Positions 9,668 to 20,200 of a DNA stretch of 64,000 bases are shown here, piece after piece. The DNA is taken from positions 62,001 to 126,000 of the forward strand of contig CAZROT010000005.1 of NCBI GenBank assembly GCA_964601895.1, given 5' to 3'. Under the pieces are notes generated by a model. That model was not told the DNA's origin. It saw only the letters and a program-made list of their open reading frames with translations, and did no database searches. This stretch comes from CAZROT01 sp964601895. GTDB taxonomy: Bacteria; Pseudomonadota; Gammaproteobacteria; Enterobacterales; Enterobacteriaceae. Numbering within the stretch: position 1 is the stretch's first letter; each line of letters begins with the position of its first letter. Made by a program: the position numbers and the translations under genes.

Positions 9668-10138
9668 ATGAACGACGATTCAATAATACAATTAAGCTCT
9701 GTGTTGCGTATTGAATGTACAAAAAACTACGTTCACTGTTCAAGCAAGAAACGAGCTCTGGAAATGATTAGTGAGCTGGCGGCCAGCCAGCTGACAATAC
9801 CTTCACAGGTTATTTTTGATGCTATATTTACCCGTGAACGTATGGGCAGTACAGGGATTGGCAATGGTATTGCCATCCCCCATGGTAAACTGGAAACAGA
9901 AATATTACAGGCAATGGGCGTTTTTATTCGTCTGGAACAACCGGTAGATTTTGATGCAATTGATAATCAGCCCGTTGATTTGCTGTTCGCTTTACTGGTC
10001 CCGGCAGAACAATGTAAAACACACTTACATACATTAGCATTGGTAGCAAAACGCCTTGCAGACAAGACAGTATGTCGTCGTTTGAGAGCGGCCCAAAATG
10101 ACGAAGCGCTCTATCAGACTATCACTGAAATAACCTGA
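9668..10138 (+). CDS. ptsN: PtsN, EIIA component of the nitrogen PTS
   Basis: A 156-residue EIIA-Ntr protein. The phosphorylated histidine is His72 in the motif GIAIPHGKL. PtsN is the terminal phosphoacceptor of the PtsP-Npr-PtsN cascade; it regulates potassium transport and other targets by protein contact rather than transporting sugar. The npr gene that normally closes this operon is not present here, so either it lies elsewhere or the cascade is incomplete. rapZ follows after 144 bases. Confidence 0.95.
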   Translation: MNDDSIIQLSSVLRIECTKNYVHCSSKKRALEMISELAASQLTIPSQVIFDAIFTRERMGSTGIGNGIAIPHGKLETEILQAMGVFIRLEQPVDFDAIDNQPVDLLFALLVPAEQCKTHLHTLALVAKRLADKTVCRRLRAAQNDEALYQTITEIT

Positions 10139-10282
10139 ATTTATTCAGCGTACCTCTTCGTGAAAAACAGATAGCAGCCAGGATATGTTATGCACGCGAT
10201 TCACTCAGTGAAGATTTTTCTGGAAACGAAAAATGATGACAGTAGTCGTAAAAGCCACTGAAACACGCAAAGGTACGGTAAC

Positions 10283-11128
10283 ATGGTGCTGATGATTGTC
10301 AGCGGCCGCTCTGGTTCAGGGAAATCGGTTGCCTTGCGTGCACTTGAAGATATGGGTTTTTATTGTGTTGATAACCTGCCAGTAGTGTTGTTACCACAGC
10401 TGGCCAGCACACTTGCCGAACAGCATGGCTCTGCTGCAGTGAGTATTGACGTACGCAACATTCCTGAATCCCCTCAAATGCTTGAAAGTGCCATCGCTCA
10501 GCTTACTGATAATTTCTCATTATTATTTTTAGACGCTGATCGCAATACCCTGATTCGCCGTTATAGTGATACCCGGCGTCTTCATCCTCTTTCCCACAAA
10601 AATTTATCTCTGGAAAGTGCTATTGATGCTGAAAGCCACTTGCTTGAACCATTGCGCTCTCGCGCAAATTTATTGATTGATACTTCAGAGACGTCAGTTC
10701 ATGAACTGACTGAAATACTGCGTACCCGCTTATTGGGTAAACCTGAGCGCGAACTAAAAATCTTGTTTGAGTCCTTTGGTTTCAAACATGGTATTCCAAT
10801 TGGTGCTGATTATGTATTTGATGTACGCTTCTTACCTAACCCTCACTGGGATCCGAAATTACGTTCCATGACAGGATTAGACCACTCGGTCATCACGTTT
10901 CTGCGCCGTCATATTGAAGTACATAATTTTATCTATCATACCCGTAATTACCTGGAAAGATGGTTACCGATGCTGGAAATTAATAACCGCAGCTATCTGA
11001 CTATTGCTATTGGCTGCACGGGCGGAAAGCATCGTTCTGTGTATGTCGCTGAGCAATTAGCAGGTTATTTTCTTTCTCGTGGAAAAAACGTGCATTGTCG
11101 CCACCGGACACTGGAAAAAAATAAATAA
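10283..11128 (+). CDS. rapZ: RapZ, RNase adapter / GlmZ-binding nucleotide-binding protein
   Basis: A 281-residue protein nearly colinear with E. coli RapZ. Walker A GRSGSGKS lies at residues 8-15, and the C-terminal RNA-binding half contains FGFKHGIPIGADYVFDVRF and GCTGGKHRSV. RapZ senses glucosamine 6-phosphate and guides RNase E to the small RNA GlmZ, tuning GlmS and envelope precursor synthesis. The C-terminus ends RHRTLEKNK as in relatives. In E. coli npr follows; here an unrelated serine-hydrolase gene follows. Confidence 0.96.
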   Translation: MVLMIVSGRSGSGKSVALRALEDMGFYCVDNLPVVLLPQLASTLAEQHGSAAVSIDVRNIPESPQMLESAIAQLTDNFSLLFLDADRNTLIRRYSDTRRLHPLSHKNLSLESAIDAESHLLEPLRSRANLLIDTSETSVHELTEILRTRLLGKPERELKILFESFGFKHGIPIGADYVFDVRFLPNPHWDPKLRSMTGLDHSVITFLRRHIEVHNFIYHTRNYLERWLPMLEINNRSYLTIAIGCTGGKHRSVYVAEQLAGYFLSRGKNVHCRHRTLEKNK

Positions 11129-11175
11129 TAACAATCGCATATCTCTTTTGCGAAACACTGCTTACCAACATTTAT

Positions 11176-11184
11176 TGCTATAAT
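11176..11184 (+). promoter_or_regulatory. Extended -10 promoter element upstream of the serine hydrolase
   Basis: TGCTATAAT is a perfect extended -10 element (TGnTATAAT), followed 11 bases later by the ATG at 11196. No good -35 hexamer is present, which is compatible with extended -10 promoters. Transcription would begin only a few bases before the start codon, giving a very short or near-leaderless mRNA with no clear Shine-Dalgarno sequence. Confidence 0.45.
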
Positions 11185-11195
11185 GGACTGCTGAA

Positions 11196-12227
11196 ATGCT
11201 GTTAAATTCTGCTCTGGCGCCTTTAGATGAAAATAACGTTAAATCAGCAATTGAAAACGTACTTTTACAAAGCATCACCCCCTTTAGTGGCCTCATTTTC
11301 CTTGCTCAAGAAAACAAACTGATTTATGAAAAAATTCATGGCAATACTTTTTGCCCTCATCCGCAAAAAGATGCGCAATTTTTAGTGGGATCGATATCAA
11401 AACAAATAACTGCATCGATTATTTTAAATATTGCAGATAGTGGTTTAGTGGATATAGATAAACCCGTGAGTGAATATTTGCCAGCATTACGGCAGGAATG
11501 GTCAAATAAAGTACATATCAAACACCTGCTTAATCACACCGCTGGAGTGGTATCTTTAGATAAGCCACTGGAATTTGAACCAGGTACCAGATTCAGCTAT
11601 TCACCAACAATCTCTTTTTATCTTGTTGCTCAGATTGCTGAAAATGTTTCAGGCAAACGCTTCAGAACACTGGTACAGGAGCTTTTTGATAAAGCGCAAA
11701 TGCGACAATCGGGATTGCTAATTTCCCGGTATATGTGCAAGAACCAAAAGAAATATGCAAAACTCGTCAGTGGCTTTAAAGAGCAGGGGGAGCAATTAGA
11801 ACAGGTCACGATTGCCGGGGAAGAAGGCGATGCTTATCACAAATCATGGGCTGCGGGTGGAGGAGTGATATCTTCAGCTTATGATTTGATCAAATGGAAC
11901 CATTTCTTACATACCGGCAATTTTCTTTCCGAAAAATCCTATTTGAGAATGACTACAGCGTCTGCAATCAGACCTCATCCAAGATATGGGAATACAGGAT
12001 ATGGATTTGGGCTGCAGATTTGTGAACAAAACGGAGACCTGGAATTCAGCCATAGCGGATATATAGATGGCTATACCTGTACGCTCATCTATTATCCCGT
12101 TAAAAAGTTAACTCTGATTGTGCTGGAAAATATTTCCTTACACAGCGCTGATGCAGTACGAGCTTTCAGCACCCATGATAAGATCAGAAAAATTGTCCGG
12201 GATAACAAAAACATTTTCATTAATTAA
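11196..12227 (+). CDS. Serine hydrolase of the beta-lactamase/PBP-like (class C fold) family
   Basis: A 343-residue protein with no signal peptide, so probably cytoplasmic. The catalytic SxxK tetrad is Ser66-Ile-Ser-Lys69 (VGSISKQ), followed by HLLNHTAGV, typical of the family. The second motif is YSP at 135-137 instead of the usual YxN, and the third is HSG at 286-288. Family members are esterases, D-amino-acid peptidases or PBP-like proteins; the substrate here cannot be told from sequence. It is an orphan gene between rapZ and mreB, replacing npr, with its own extended -10 promoter. It should not be read as an antibiotic-resistance gene. Confidence 0.8.
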   Translation: MLLNSALAPLDENNVKSAIENVLLQSITPFSGLIFLAQENKLIYEKIHGNTFCPHPQKDAQFLVGSISKQITASIILNIADSGLVDIDKPVSEYLPALRQEWSNKVHIKHLLNHTAGVVSLDKPLEFEPGTRFSYSPTISFYLVAQIAENVSGKRFRTLVQELFDKAQMRQSGLLISRYMCKNQKKYAKLVSGFKEQGEQLEQVTIAGEEGDAYHKSWAAGGGVISSAYDLIKWNHFLHTGNFLSEKSYLRMTTASAIRPHPRYGNTGYGFGLQICEQNGDLEFSHSGYIDGYTCTLIYYPVKKLTLIVLENISLHSADAVRAFSTHDKIRKIVRDNKNIFIN

Positions 12228-12824
12228 CCGACACTTAATAATATTGCAATTCATGAGAAAACCGACTACACCCTGATAGATGGCATAACACAATGCTGAG
12301 TTATGCCATACCAGATTTGCGTACAAAAATCTGGTATGTGAGCGGGTATATTATGCGCCAGAGTCAGGTTATTATTTTTTGAATAAGTTTTGTATCTTAA
12401 TACCCTATCGCTGATATAAGGCATAATTTGGTTTGCGCAGTGAGCTGTCTATTTTTGTTATGATGACACATCATCTGCCTGAACACATTGTCAGCTATTA
12501 TATCAGTCAGCATTTTCCTCAGGAAACTGGCACAAATACTGCTCATTCATTACAAGATAACGTAGAATGTTTCCTGAATATGAATGAAATGTTAGTTATT
12601 AGATTGCTGCCAATTGGTTAACATATTATATTTTTTATGTACTTCATGAAACTAAGCTGCCATCCTGTTTTAGCATTGTTGTTTTTTAGTTTTAGTGCGA
12701 CAGGTAAAAACCCGTAGTTTTTCGCTTAATCGGGTTGCTTTTGTATCTTGCCGCTGCTTCATATGGTTGGTAGAGTAGATAAATTTTATTTTCCGTCCCT
12801 AGCTTGCAGGATTATCCTTTCGTT
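12228..12824. other. Gene-free region between the serine hydrolase and mreB
   Basis: About 600 bases with no convincing gene. It contains two adjacent perfect hairpins (12282-12338) and a weaker terminator-like stem AACCCG/CGGGTT (12709-12736) followed by GCTTTTG. A 62-codon open frame at 12433-12621 has no recognisable product. The mreB promoter must lie here. csrD, usual upstream neighbour of mreB in E. coli, is absent. Confidence 0.6.
12282..12338. repeat. Two back-to-back perfect hairpins
   Basis: Hairpin 1 pairs GGCATAAC (12282-12289) with GTTATGCC (12300-12307) across a 10-base loop. Hairpin 2 pairs CATACCAGATTT (12307-12318) with AAATCTGGTATG (12327-12338) across an 8-base loop. They abut with a shared base. 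Neither is followed by a strong T tract. They could end serine-hydrolase transcription, stabilise a 3' end, or be a remnant of a mobile repeat. Confidence 0.6.
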
Positions 12825-13868
12825 ATGTTTAAGAAATTTCGTGGTATGTTTTCCAGTGATTTATCCATAGACTTGGGTACTGCTAATACCCTCATTTATG
12901 TCAAAGGGCAGGGTATTGTATTAAATGAACCCTCCGTAGTGGCAATTCGTCAGGATAATTCAGGTGCGCCGAAAAGCGTTGCGGCTGTCGGTCATGATGC
13001 AAAACAAATGCTGGGACGCACACCGGGTAATATCGTTGCGATTCGCCCGATGAAAGATGGCGTCATTGCTGATTTTTTCATTACTGAAAAAATGTTACAG
13101 CACTTCATTAAACAAGTGCACAGCAATAGTTTTCTGCGACCAAGTCCCAGAGTACTGGTTTGTGTCCCGGTAGGTGCAACTCAGGTTGAGCGCCGCGCTA
13201 TTCGAGAATCAGCGCAAGGTGCGGGTGCTCGTGAAGTTTTCCTTATTGAAGAGCCGATGGCCGCTGCAATTGGTGCGGGTTTACCGGTATCAGAAGCTAT
13301 CGGATCTATGGTAGTGGATGTCGGCGGTGGTACCACTGAAGTTGCTGTTATTTCATTAAACGGTGTTGTCTACTCTTCTTCTGTGCGTATTGGTGGTGAT
13401 CGCTTTGACGAAGCTATCATTAACTACGTTCGCCGTAATTATGGCGCCCTGATTGGTGAATCTACTGCAGAGCGTATTAAGCACGGTATCGGTTCCGGGT
13501 ATCCTGGCGATGAAGTGCTGGAAATAGAAGTGCGCGGTCGCAATCTGGCAGAAGGCATCCCACGTGGATTTACGTTAAATTCCAATGAAATACTCGAAGC
13601 GCTACAGGAGCCACTCAGTGGTATCGTCAGTGCGGTAATGATTGCCCTGGAGCAATGCCCCCCTGAGCTTGCTGCGGACATTTCGGAACGGGGTATGGTA
13701 CTGACCGGAGGTGGTGCACTGCTACGTAATCTGGACCGTTTATTTATGGAAGAAGCAGGCATCCCTGTTATCATTGCCGATGATCCTCTTACCTGTGTCG
13801 CACGTGGTGGTGGTAAAGCGCTGGAAATGATGGCAATGCATGGCGGTGATTTGTTCAGTGAAGAATAA
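12825..13868 (+). CDS. mreB: MreB, actin-like cell shape protein
   Basis: A 347-residue MreB, identical in length to E. coli. It polymerises along the inner membrane and organises lateral wall synthesis with MreC, MreD, RodA and PBP2. The N-terminal amphipathic membrane anchor MFKKFRGMFS, phosphate loop DLGTANTLIY and the second nucleotide loop DVGGGTTEVAVIS are visible. The TTG at 12804 is in frame, but the ATG at 12825 gives the canonical start. mreC and mreD follow. Confidence 0.97.
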   Translation: MFKKFRGMFSSDLSIDLGTANTLIYVKGQGIVLNEPSVVAIRQDNSGAPKSVAAVGHDAKQMLGRTPGNIVAIRPMKDGVIADFFITEKMLQHFIKQVHSNSFLRPSPRVLVCVPVGATQVERRAIRESAQGAGAREVFLIEEPMAAAIGAGLPVSEAIGSMVVDVGGGTTEVAVISLNGVVYSSSVRIGGDRFDEAIINYVRRNYGALIGESTAERIKHGIGSGYPGDEVLEIEVRGRNLAEGIPRGFTLNSNEILEALQEPLSGIVSAVMIALEQCPPELAADISERGMVLTGGGALLRNLDRLFMEEAGIPVIIADDPLTCVARGGGKALEMMAMHGGDLFSEE

Positions 13869-13951
13869 TCCAGTCAAAATCAGCGAATGTTAATTAGATT
13901 AGGACTGAATTTCTTCTTTTTGTGGTGCTGCTCAGGAAAACTTATCATGCT

Positions 13952-14935
13952 ATGAAACCGATTTTTGGCCGCGGTCCTTCGTTACCACTACGATTTTTGC
14001 TTGCATTTATTGCGTCTATTGTATTGATGGTTGCGGATAATCGGTTCGGTATGTTCGTTACAATCCGCAGTTACATGGACACTATGGTTAGTCCTTTTTA
14101 TTTTTTAGCGAATGGGCCACGTAAATTACTGGATAACATTTTTGAAGCGCTGGCAACTCATGAACAACTGGAACTTGAGAATCGTGCACTGCGCCAGGAA
14201 TTGCTATTTAAAAACAGTAACATTTTATTATTAGGACAACTTGAACAGGAAAATGCTCGGTTGCGTGAATTGTTAGGCTCTCCCTTACGTCACGATGAGT
14301 ATAAAGTGGCCACACAAGTCATCGCCAGTGATACCGATCCTTACAGCGATCAATTCGTTATCGATAAAGGCACAGATAAAGGCGTTTATGAAGGACAGCC
14401 CGTTATCAGTGATAAGGGTGTTGTTGGTCAGGTGATTGCCGTCAGTAAATTCACAAGTCGCGTACTATTGATTTGTGATGCCTCTCATGCTTTACCTATC
14501 CAGGTATTACGTAATGATATTCGTGTTATTGCTACAGGTAGTGGCTGCGCTGATGCGCTGCAGCTGGAAAACTTACCCAATAATATCGACATCCGTGTAG
14601 GTGATATCCTTGTTACCTCTGGCCTTGATGGCCGCTTTCCTGAAGGATACCCGGTGGCTATTGTTTCTTCAGTGAAGATTGATAATAAACGCGCTTACAC
14701 CATCATTAAGGCACGCCCAACCGCTGAACTACAGCGTTTACGCTATTTACTGTTGTTGTGGAGTATACAACGCGAAGAGCATAAACCATCACCACCACAT
14801 GCAGTCCATAAAGTTGCTAATGAACGCCTGAAGCAAATGATGCCACATGTACTGTTATTGCCCAATGCTACTAAAGGCGAAGCCCCTGCTTCAGATACTA
14901 AAGCGACCTCTCTACCTGCAGAGACAATACAGTGA
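13952..14935 (+). CDS. mreC: MreC, cell shape-determining protein
   Basis: Bitopic inner-membrane protein (327 residues from this start) with one N-terminal helix near residues 14-32, a coiled coil rich in Leu/Glu (EQLELENRALRQELL) and the periplasmic beta-domain that contacts PBP2. The ATG at 13952 gives MKPIFGRGPSLP, matching the family; the frame opens at 13922 but lacks similarity there. The proline/alanine-rich C-terminal tail is shorter than in E. coli. It overlaps mreD by four bases. Confidence 0.95.
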   Translation: MKPIFGRGPSLPLRFLLAFIASIVLMVADNRFGMFVTIRSYMDTMVSPFYFLANGPRKLLDNIFEALATHEQLELENRALRQELLFKNSNILLLGQLEQENARLRELLGSPLRHDEYKVATQVIASDTDPYSDQFVIDKGTDKGVYEGQPVISDKGVVGQVIAVSKFTSRVLLICDASHALPIQVLRNDIRVIATGSGCADALQLENLPNNIDIRVGDILVTSGLDGRFPEGYPVAIVSSVKIDNKRAYTIIKARPTAELQRLRYLLLLWSIQREEHKPSPPHAVHKVANERLKQMMPHVLLLPNATKGEAPASDTKATSLPAETIQ

Positions 14936-15420
14936 GTCGCTATTATAACAACAGACGTTGGGTCATATGGCTCTCATTTCTGATAGCTATGGTAATGCAA
15001 ATTATGCCGTGGCCTGAGCAAATCTATATGTTCAGGCCTTCCTGGTTAGCATTGGTTGTTATCTATTGGGTCATGGCTTTACCACACAGAGTAAATGTAG
15101 GAACCGGTTTTACTCTGGGATTAATTATGGACCTGATTTTTGGTTCCATACTTGGCATCAGAGCCATGGGAATGAGTGTAGTTTGCTGCCTGGTTGCTTT
15201 TAAATTTCAACTGATTCGCAATATGGCACTCTGGCAGCAGGCGCTCGTTATTATATGGCTTTCCCTTATCATGGATGTTGTCGCTTTTCTGGTTGAATTC
15301 CTGACTAAAAGTATTTCTTTTCATCCTGAAGTCTTATGGGGTAGCGTTGTTAATGGTATTCTCTGGCCATGGCTGTTTCTGTTAATGCGCAAAATACGCC
15401 GTCAGTTTTCTGTGCAATAA
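14932..15420 (+). CDS. mreD: MreD, cell shape membrane protein
   Basis: A 162-residue integral membrane protein with about five hydrophobic helices and the enterobacterial segment MPWPEQIYMFRPSWLALVVI. It starts at GTG (14932), whose bases overlap the mreC stop (GTGA), so translation is coupled. MreD works with MreB and MreC in the elongasome. In E. coli the next gene is maf/yhdE; it is missing and rng follows after 199 bases. Confidence 0.95.
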   Translation: MSRYYNNRRWVIWLSFLIAMVMQIMPWPEQIYMFRPSWLALVVIYWVMALPHRVNVGTGFTLGLIMDLIFGSILGIRAMGMSVVCCLVAFKFQLIRNMALWQQALVIIWLSLIMDVVAFLVEFLTKSISFHPEVLWGSVVNGILWPWLFLLMRKIRRQFSVQ

Positions 15421-15619
15421 AGATTTTTATTGATAATAAAACTAAGTAAGAGCATTGCTATGTTGGTTTATCCTGTAATACATTCCCGGCTTTCTGGAGC
15501 AAATAATCAGCAGGTTCTCGTCATTGGCAAATCCTGACATACTGCCTGTTGCCAGTTTTTCGTTGCTGTAAGCAGATGAAGTGTGCTCTATAGCTTTTGC
15601 GTAATGTTAAGAGAAATAT

Positions 15620-17092
15620 ATGGCAGTTGAGTTAATTATCAATATTACCCTGTCTGAAACACGCATTGCCTGTATTGATGATGGTGTTTTACAGGAAATT
15701 CACATTGAACGTGAATCGCAAAAAGGTATTGCAGGTAATATCTACAAAGGACGTGTCAGCCGTGTCCTGCCTGGTATGCAGGCAGCTTTTGTTGATATTG
15801 GCCTGGACAGAGCCGCTTTTTTACATGTAGCCGATATCATTTCTCATACTACGCACAATGCGGGCAATGAGAAAAAAAATAGCCATCCATGTGATATTAC
15901 CAGACTGGTGCGGCCAGGCCAGGACCTGATGGTGCAGGTAATAAAAGATCCACTCGGCACTAAAGGCCCACGCCTGACAACGGATATCACCTTACCTTCG
16001 CGTTATCTCGTCCTCGTGCCAGAATCTGCCTGTGTTGCTGTTTCTTTACGTATTGAAAATAGCGCTGAGCGCGATCGTCTGAAAAATATTGTGGCCCCTT
16101 ATTGCGATAAAAACTGTGGCTTTATCATTCGAACTGCGGCAGAAGGTGTTACCGAAAACGAACTGATACAAGATGCTGCTTTTCTCAAACGTCTTTGGGA
16201 TAAAATCATTGAACGTAAAAAGCGCAGCAGTAAAAGTAAATATAAATTGTATGGTGAATTAGCACTCTCTCAGCGTATATTGCGTGATTTTGCCAGCACG
16301 ACATTAGGTAGTATCTGGATTGATTCCCACCAGGCTTTTGATCTGCTGACAACATTTACACGTGAATATATTCCTGAAATGACAGACAAGCTGAAGCTTT
16401 ATACCAGTCATCAGCCAATTTTTGATTTTTTTAAAATTGAAAATGCAATCCAGCATGCGCTTGATAGAAAAGTGGTTTTTAAATCAGGTGGTTATATTAT
16501 AATAGACCAGACAGAAGCACTGACAACAATTGATATCAATACCGGTGCTTTTGTCGGCTATCGTAATCTGGATGAGACTATTTTCAATACTAATATCGAA
16601 GCAGCACAAGAAATTGCCCGTCAGCTAAGAATGCGTAACTTAGGTGGCATTATTATCATTGATTTCATCGACATGACTAATGAAGAACATCAACGTCAGG
16701 TATTAAATACACTGGAATTGGCGTTGAGTAAGGACAGAGTCAAAACCAGTGTCAGTAATTTTTCACCACTCGGTCTGGTAGAAGTAACGCGCAAGCGTAT
16801 CCGCGAAAGTATTGAGCATGTGCTCTGTAGTGTGTGCCCAACCTGTCATGGCCGCGGCACAATAAAATCAGTAGAAACCATTTGTTATGAAATTTTAAGA
16901 GAAATCATGCGCTTTCATCATGTTTACCAATCAGGCAATTTCTTAGTCTATACAGCCCCTGCGGTGGGTGAAGCATTAGCCGGTGAAGAGGCCCATGCAT
17001 TACGTAATGTCGAACAGGCTGTGGGGAAAAAAGTCAAAATTCAAATTGAACCTTTTTATAGTCGGGAGCGGTTTGATGTCGTCATGATGTAA
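15620..17092 (+). CDS. rng: Ribonuclease G
   Basis: Endoribonuclease of 490 residues of the RNase E/G family, involved in 5' maturation of 16S rRNA and mRNA decay. The N-terminal S1 domain starts near GNIYKGRVSRVLPGMQAAFV. The DNase-I-like catalytic segments TIDINTGAFVG and IIIIDFIDM carry the two metal-binding aspartates, and the Zn-link is CPTC near residue 410. It ends in the family's FDVVMM. It sits between mreD and yhdP as in other gammaproteobacteria, minus the maf gene. Confidence 0.96.
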   Translation: MAVELIINITLSETRIACIDDGVLQEIHIERESQKGIAGNIYKGRVSRVLPGMQAAFVDIGLDRAAFLHVADIISHTTHNAGNEKKNSHPCDITRLVRPGQDLMVQVIKDPLGTKGPRLTTDITLPSRYLVLVPESACVAVSLRIENSAERDRLKNIVAPYCDKNCGFIIRTAAEGVTENELIQDAAFLKRLWDKIIERKKRSSKSKYKLYGELALSQRILRDFASTTLGSIWIDSHQAFDLLTTFTREYIPEMTDKLKLYTSHQPIFDFFKIENAIQHALDRKVVFKSGGYIIIDQTEALTTIDINTGAFVGYRNLDETIFNTNIEAAQEIARQLRMRNLGGIIIIDFIDMTNEEHQRQVLNTLELALSKDRVKTSVSNFSPLGLVEVTRKRIRESIEHVLCSVCPTCHGRGTIKSVETICYEILREIMRFHHVYQSGNFLVYTAPAVGEALAGEEAHALRNVEQAVGKKVKIQIEPFYSRERFDVVMM

Positions 17093-17261
17093 AAATCCGT
17101 CGCGTTGGGCACAATGCTAATTAATTATTTTTGTGATAAGTTGTGCCCTTTATCTACTTTCCCCTCTGGCCTGACGTCGCGATAACAGGAACGATTTTAG
17201 AGGTAGTGGCTGCACGGGTTATGATTATCAATTAATAGCGTTTTCTTAAAAGGAGCATTGT

Positions 17262-20200
17262 GTGAGGCGTCTGCCAGGGATTTTGTTAGTGACAGGCGCC
17301 ACAATCCTTGTTGTGGTAGCGCTATTAATTAGTGCACTGCGTATCATGTTGCCGCAGCTTAATACGTATCGCTCGCAACTGGTAGAAAAAATACAATCAG
17401 TTACGGGTGCTTCTGTTGATATTAATGACCTTTCTGCACACTGGACATTTTGGGGCCCTGTGTTCGAGCTGCATAACAGTCGCCTGCGCTTACCACAAGT
17501 TGATTTGCGCGCCCAGACCGCCATTTTTTCTCTGAATGTCTGGCAGTCTTTGTTACGCTGGCGCTGGCAATTTGAGGATGTCACTTTTCATCATTTACAG
17601 GCTGATTTTACCCGTTCATTAAAAAAGCAGGAAAACAATCTTGATATTTTTCAATTAAATGAAATCAAGGATATGTTTCTGTATCAACTGAATCATGTTG
17701 AAGTACGCGCCAGTCATGTCACTTTTCCTGTCTCATCGGATACACGCGCAGAACTCACTATTCCAAATTTTACCTGGCTTAATACCGGCAGCCGGCAACG
17801 TGCTGAAGGAAATATCAGTCTCAGAACAGCAGGCAAAACGGGTGATGACAATACACACCAGCCTGATAAACAGGATGCTACTGTTGTTCACATCAACATC
17901 GATATTGATGATAACCAGGACATGTCAGGTCATGGCACCCTCTATTTGCAGGTAACAGGTGTTAATGCTAAACCCTGGATTGATTATCTGTTACAAAAAA
18001 ACACTGTGCTGCAGAGCGCAAAATTTAACCTGTCTTCCTGGCTGCAGATTAAAAACGGCATGATAGATAAAATGACCCTGATATTAAAACAGGGTCAGGC
18101 AATATGGCACCTCAATGAAAAAAAACACCAACTGGAAACTGATTATTTTACTGCACAGCTGCAACATAAACCTGGCATCTGGCAGTTAACATTTCCAGAG
18201 TTGAACCTGACCACGGATAAACAGCCGTGGCCCAAAGGAAGCCTGTCCCTTGCATGGCTGCCGGAAAAAAAACATCTGTTGGGTGAGAATCAACCAGAAG
18301 CATTACGCATTCGTGCAGTACAGCTAAAACTGGACATGCTGGAGCCCCTGATCTCCGCATTTTCTTTTCTGCCTGATAAAATACGCACACCCTTTGCAGA
18401 ATTACAACCACATGGGCAGCTAGAGAGACTGGCGTTAGACCTTCCTGTTACGCAACCAGAAAAAATGCGCTTTGACGTCACATGGCAGGATGCAGGATGG
18501 AAACAATACGGGCAATTTCCAGGCATAGATAATTTTTCTGGTGCACTGCAGGGATCGATGCATCATGGCCGTCTGGCCATGAATCTCAACAACAGTACAC
18601 TGCCTTATGATAACCACTTTCGAGCACCATTGAAGGTGAAAAAAGCCAGCGGCGACCTTGAATGGTACCACAATCAAATGGGCCTTGAGCTATGGAGTAA
18701 TTCTCTCGATATTCAAGCCCACTCCCTGTGGATAAATGGCAATTTTCGTTATCAACAGCCACTGTGCGGGCAGCCATGGTTAGCTATTCTGGCAGGCATG
18801 CGCTTGTATGACACCAAAGAAGCATGGCGCTATTTCCCACCACTCCTGATGGGTAATGACCTGGCAGATTATTTGACCTCAGCGCTACAAGGAGGACAGG
18901 TAGATAACGCTACGCTTATCTATAATGGTAATCCGCATCATTTTCCTTATAAAAATAAAGAGGGGCAGTTTGAAGTTTATGTCCCGCTGCATAATGCAAC
19001 ATTTCAATTTCATCCTGACTGGCCGGCATTAACTGACCTTACGATTAATCTCGACTTTATTAATGATGGCTTATGGATGCATGCAAAGCAGGCTACACTG
19101 GGCCGCGCTGCAGGCAGCAATATCTCTGCGGTAATCCCGGATTATTTAAAGAAAAAACTATTCATTGATGCCGCTGTGGCCGGAGATGGGCAGGACATCC
19201 ACAGTTATTTTATGCAAACACCGTTAAAGAACTCAGTGGGTACTGTGCTGGAGGAATTACAGGTAAGTGGCAATGTACGCGGGAGCTTACATCTGGATAT
19301 CCCGCTACTTGGAGAAAAAACGCCTGAGGCGCGTGGTGAAATCAACCTTGATAACAATAGCATATGGCTGAAATCCTTAAAACACAAAATGGAAAATGTC
19401 AGTGGTAATTTTCGTTTTGATAATGCTAATCTTCAGGGTCAAAAATTGTCTGCGTACTGGTTAACTCAACCACTTCTCATCGATTTCTCAGCTAAAAACA
19501 AAAAGAATCATTACCTCGTTAATATCTCTCTACAAAGCAGCTGGCAGGCTGAAAAGCTGCCGGGTATTCCTGCATCTCTTACACGAACGCTGGCCGGTAA
19601 TCTGCCATGGCAAAGCAGAATAGCACTGCAGTTTCCCGATAACGCAGATCCAGCCTATGATGTTGATATCGACGTTGATTTGAAAGAAGTCAGTAGCTCC
19701 TTACCTGCTCCATTTACAAAAAATAGCGGGCAGCCCTTACCGCTAAAGATAAAAGCAACGGGTGATTTGCATGCATTTATGCTGACAGGAGAGACAGGAA
19801 ACAACAATAAATTTACCAGCCACTGGGCGATAAAAAACCAGCAACCTGGTCTGATGAATGCCATATGGCAAATAGGTAACAAAAAAACGCTGCCATTGCC
19901 TGATTTCCAAAAGATCATACTCGATTTTCCGCCAATAGATGGCGAGGCCTGGATTGCGTTGCTGCTGCCCGAAATGACTTCCCGGACACACAACAAAGGT
20001 AATCTGTTACCTCTGCCCATCATGCTGAAAACACCGGAGTTATTATACGCGGGACAAACATGGCAACAATTGTCGTTACTGCTTGAGCCATCCCCTGACA
20101 GTATCAGGCTCACCGCCAAAGGAAATCAAATTGATGGCACATTATTGATGCCACGTTTTGCTCCCTGGCGGGCTGATATTCGTTATATGTACTGGTTATC

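Noticed and set aside
11196..12227. Serine hydrolase considered as an antibiotic-resistance beta-lactamase
   Set aside because: No signal peptide, altered YxN motif and only general class C fold similarity; esterase or peptidase roles are equally likely.
12433..12621. 62-codon frame between the serine hydrolase and mreB
   Set aside because: No ribosome-binding site, unusual composition and no known product; most likely a chance frame.
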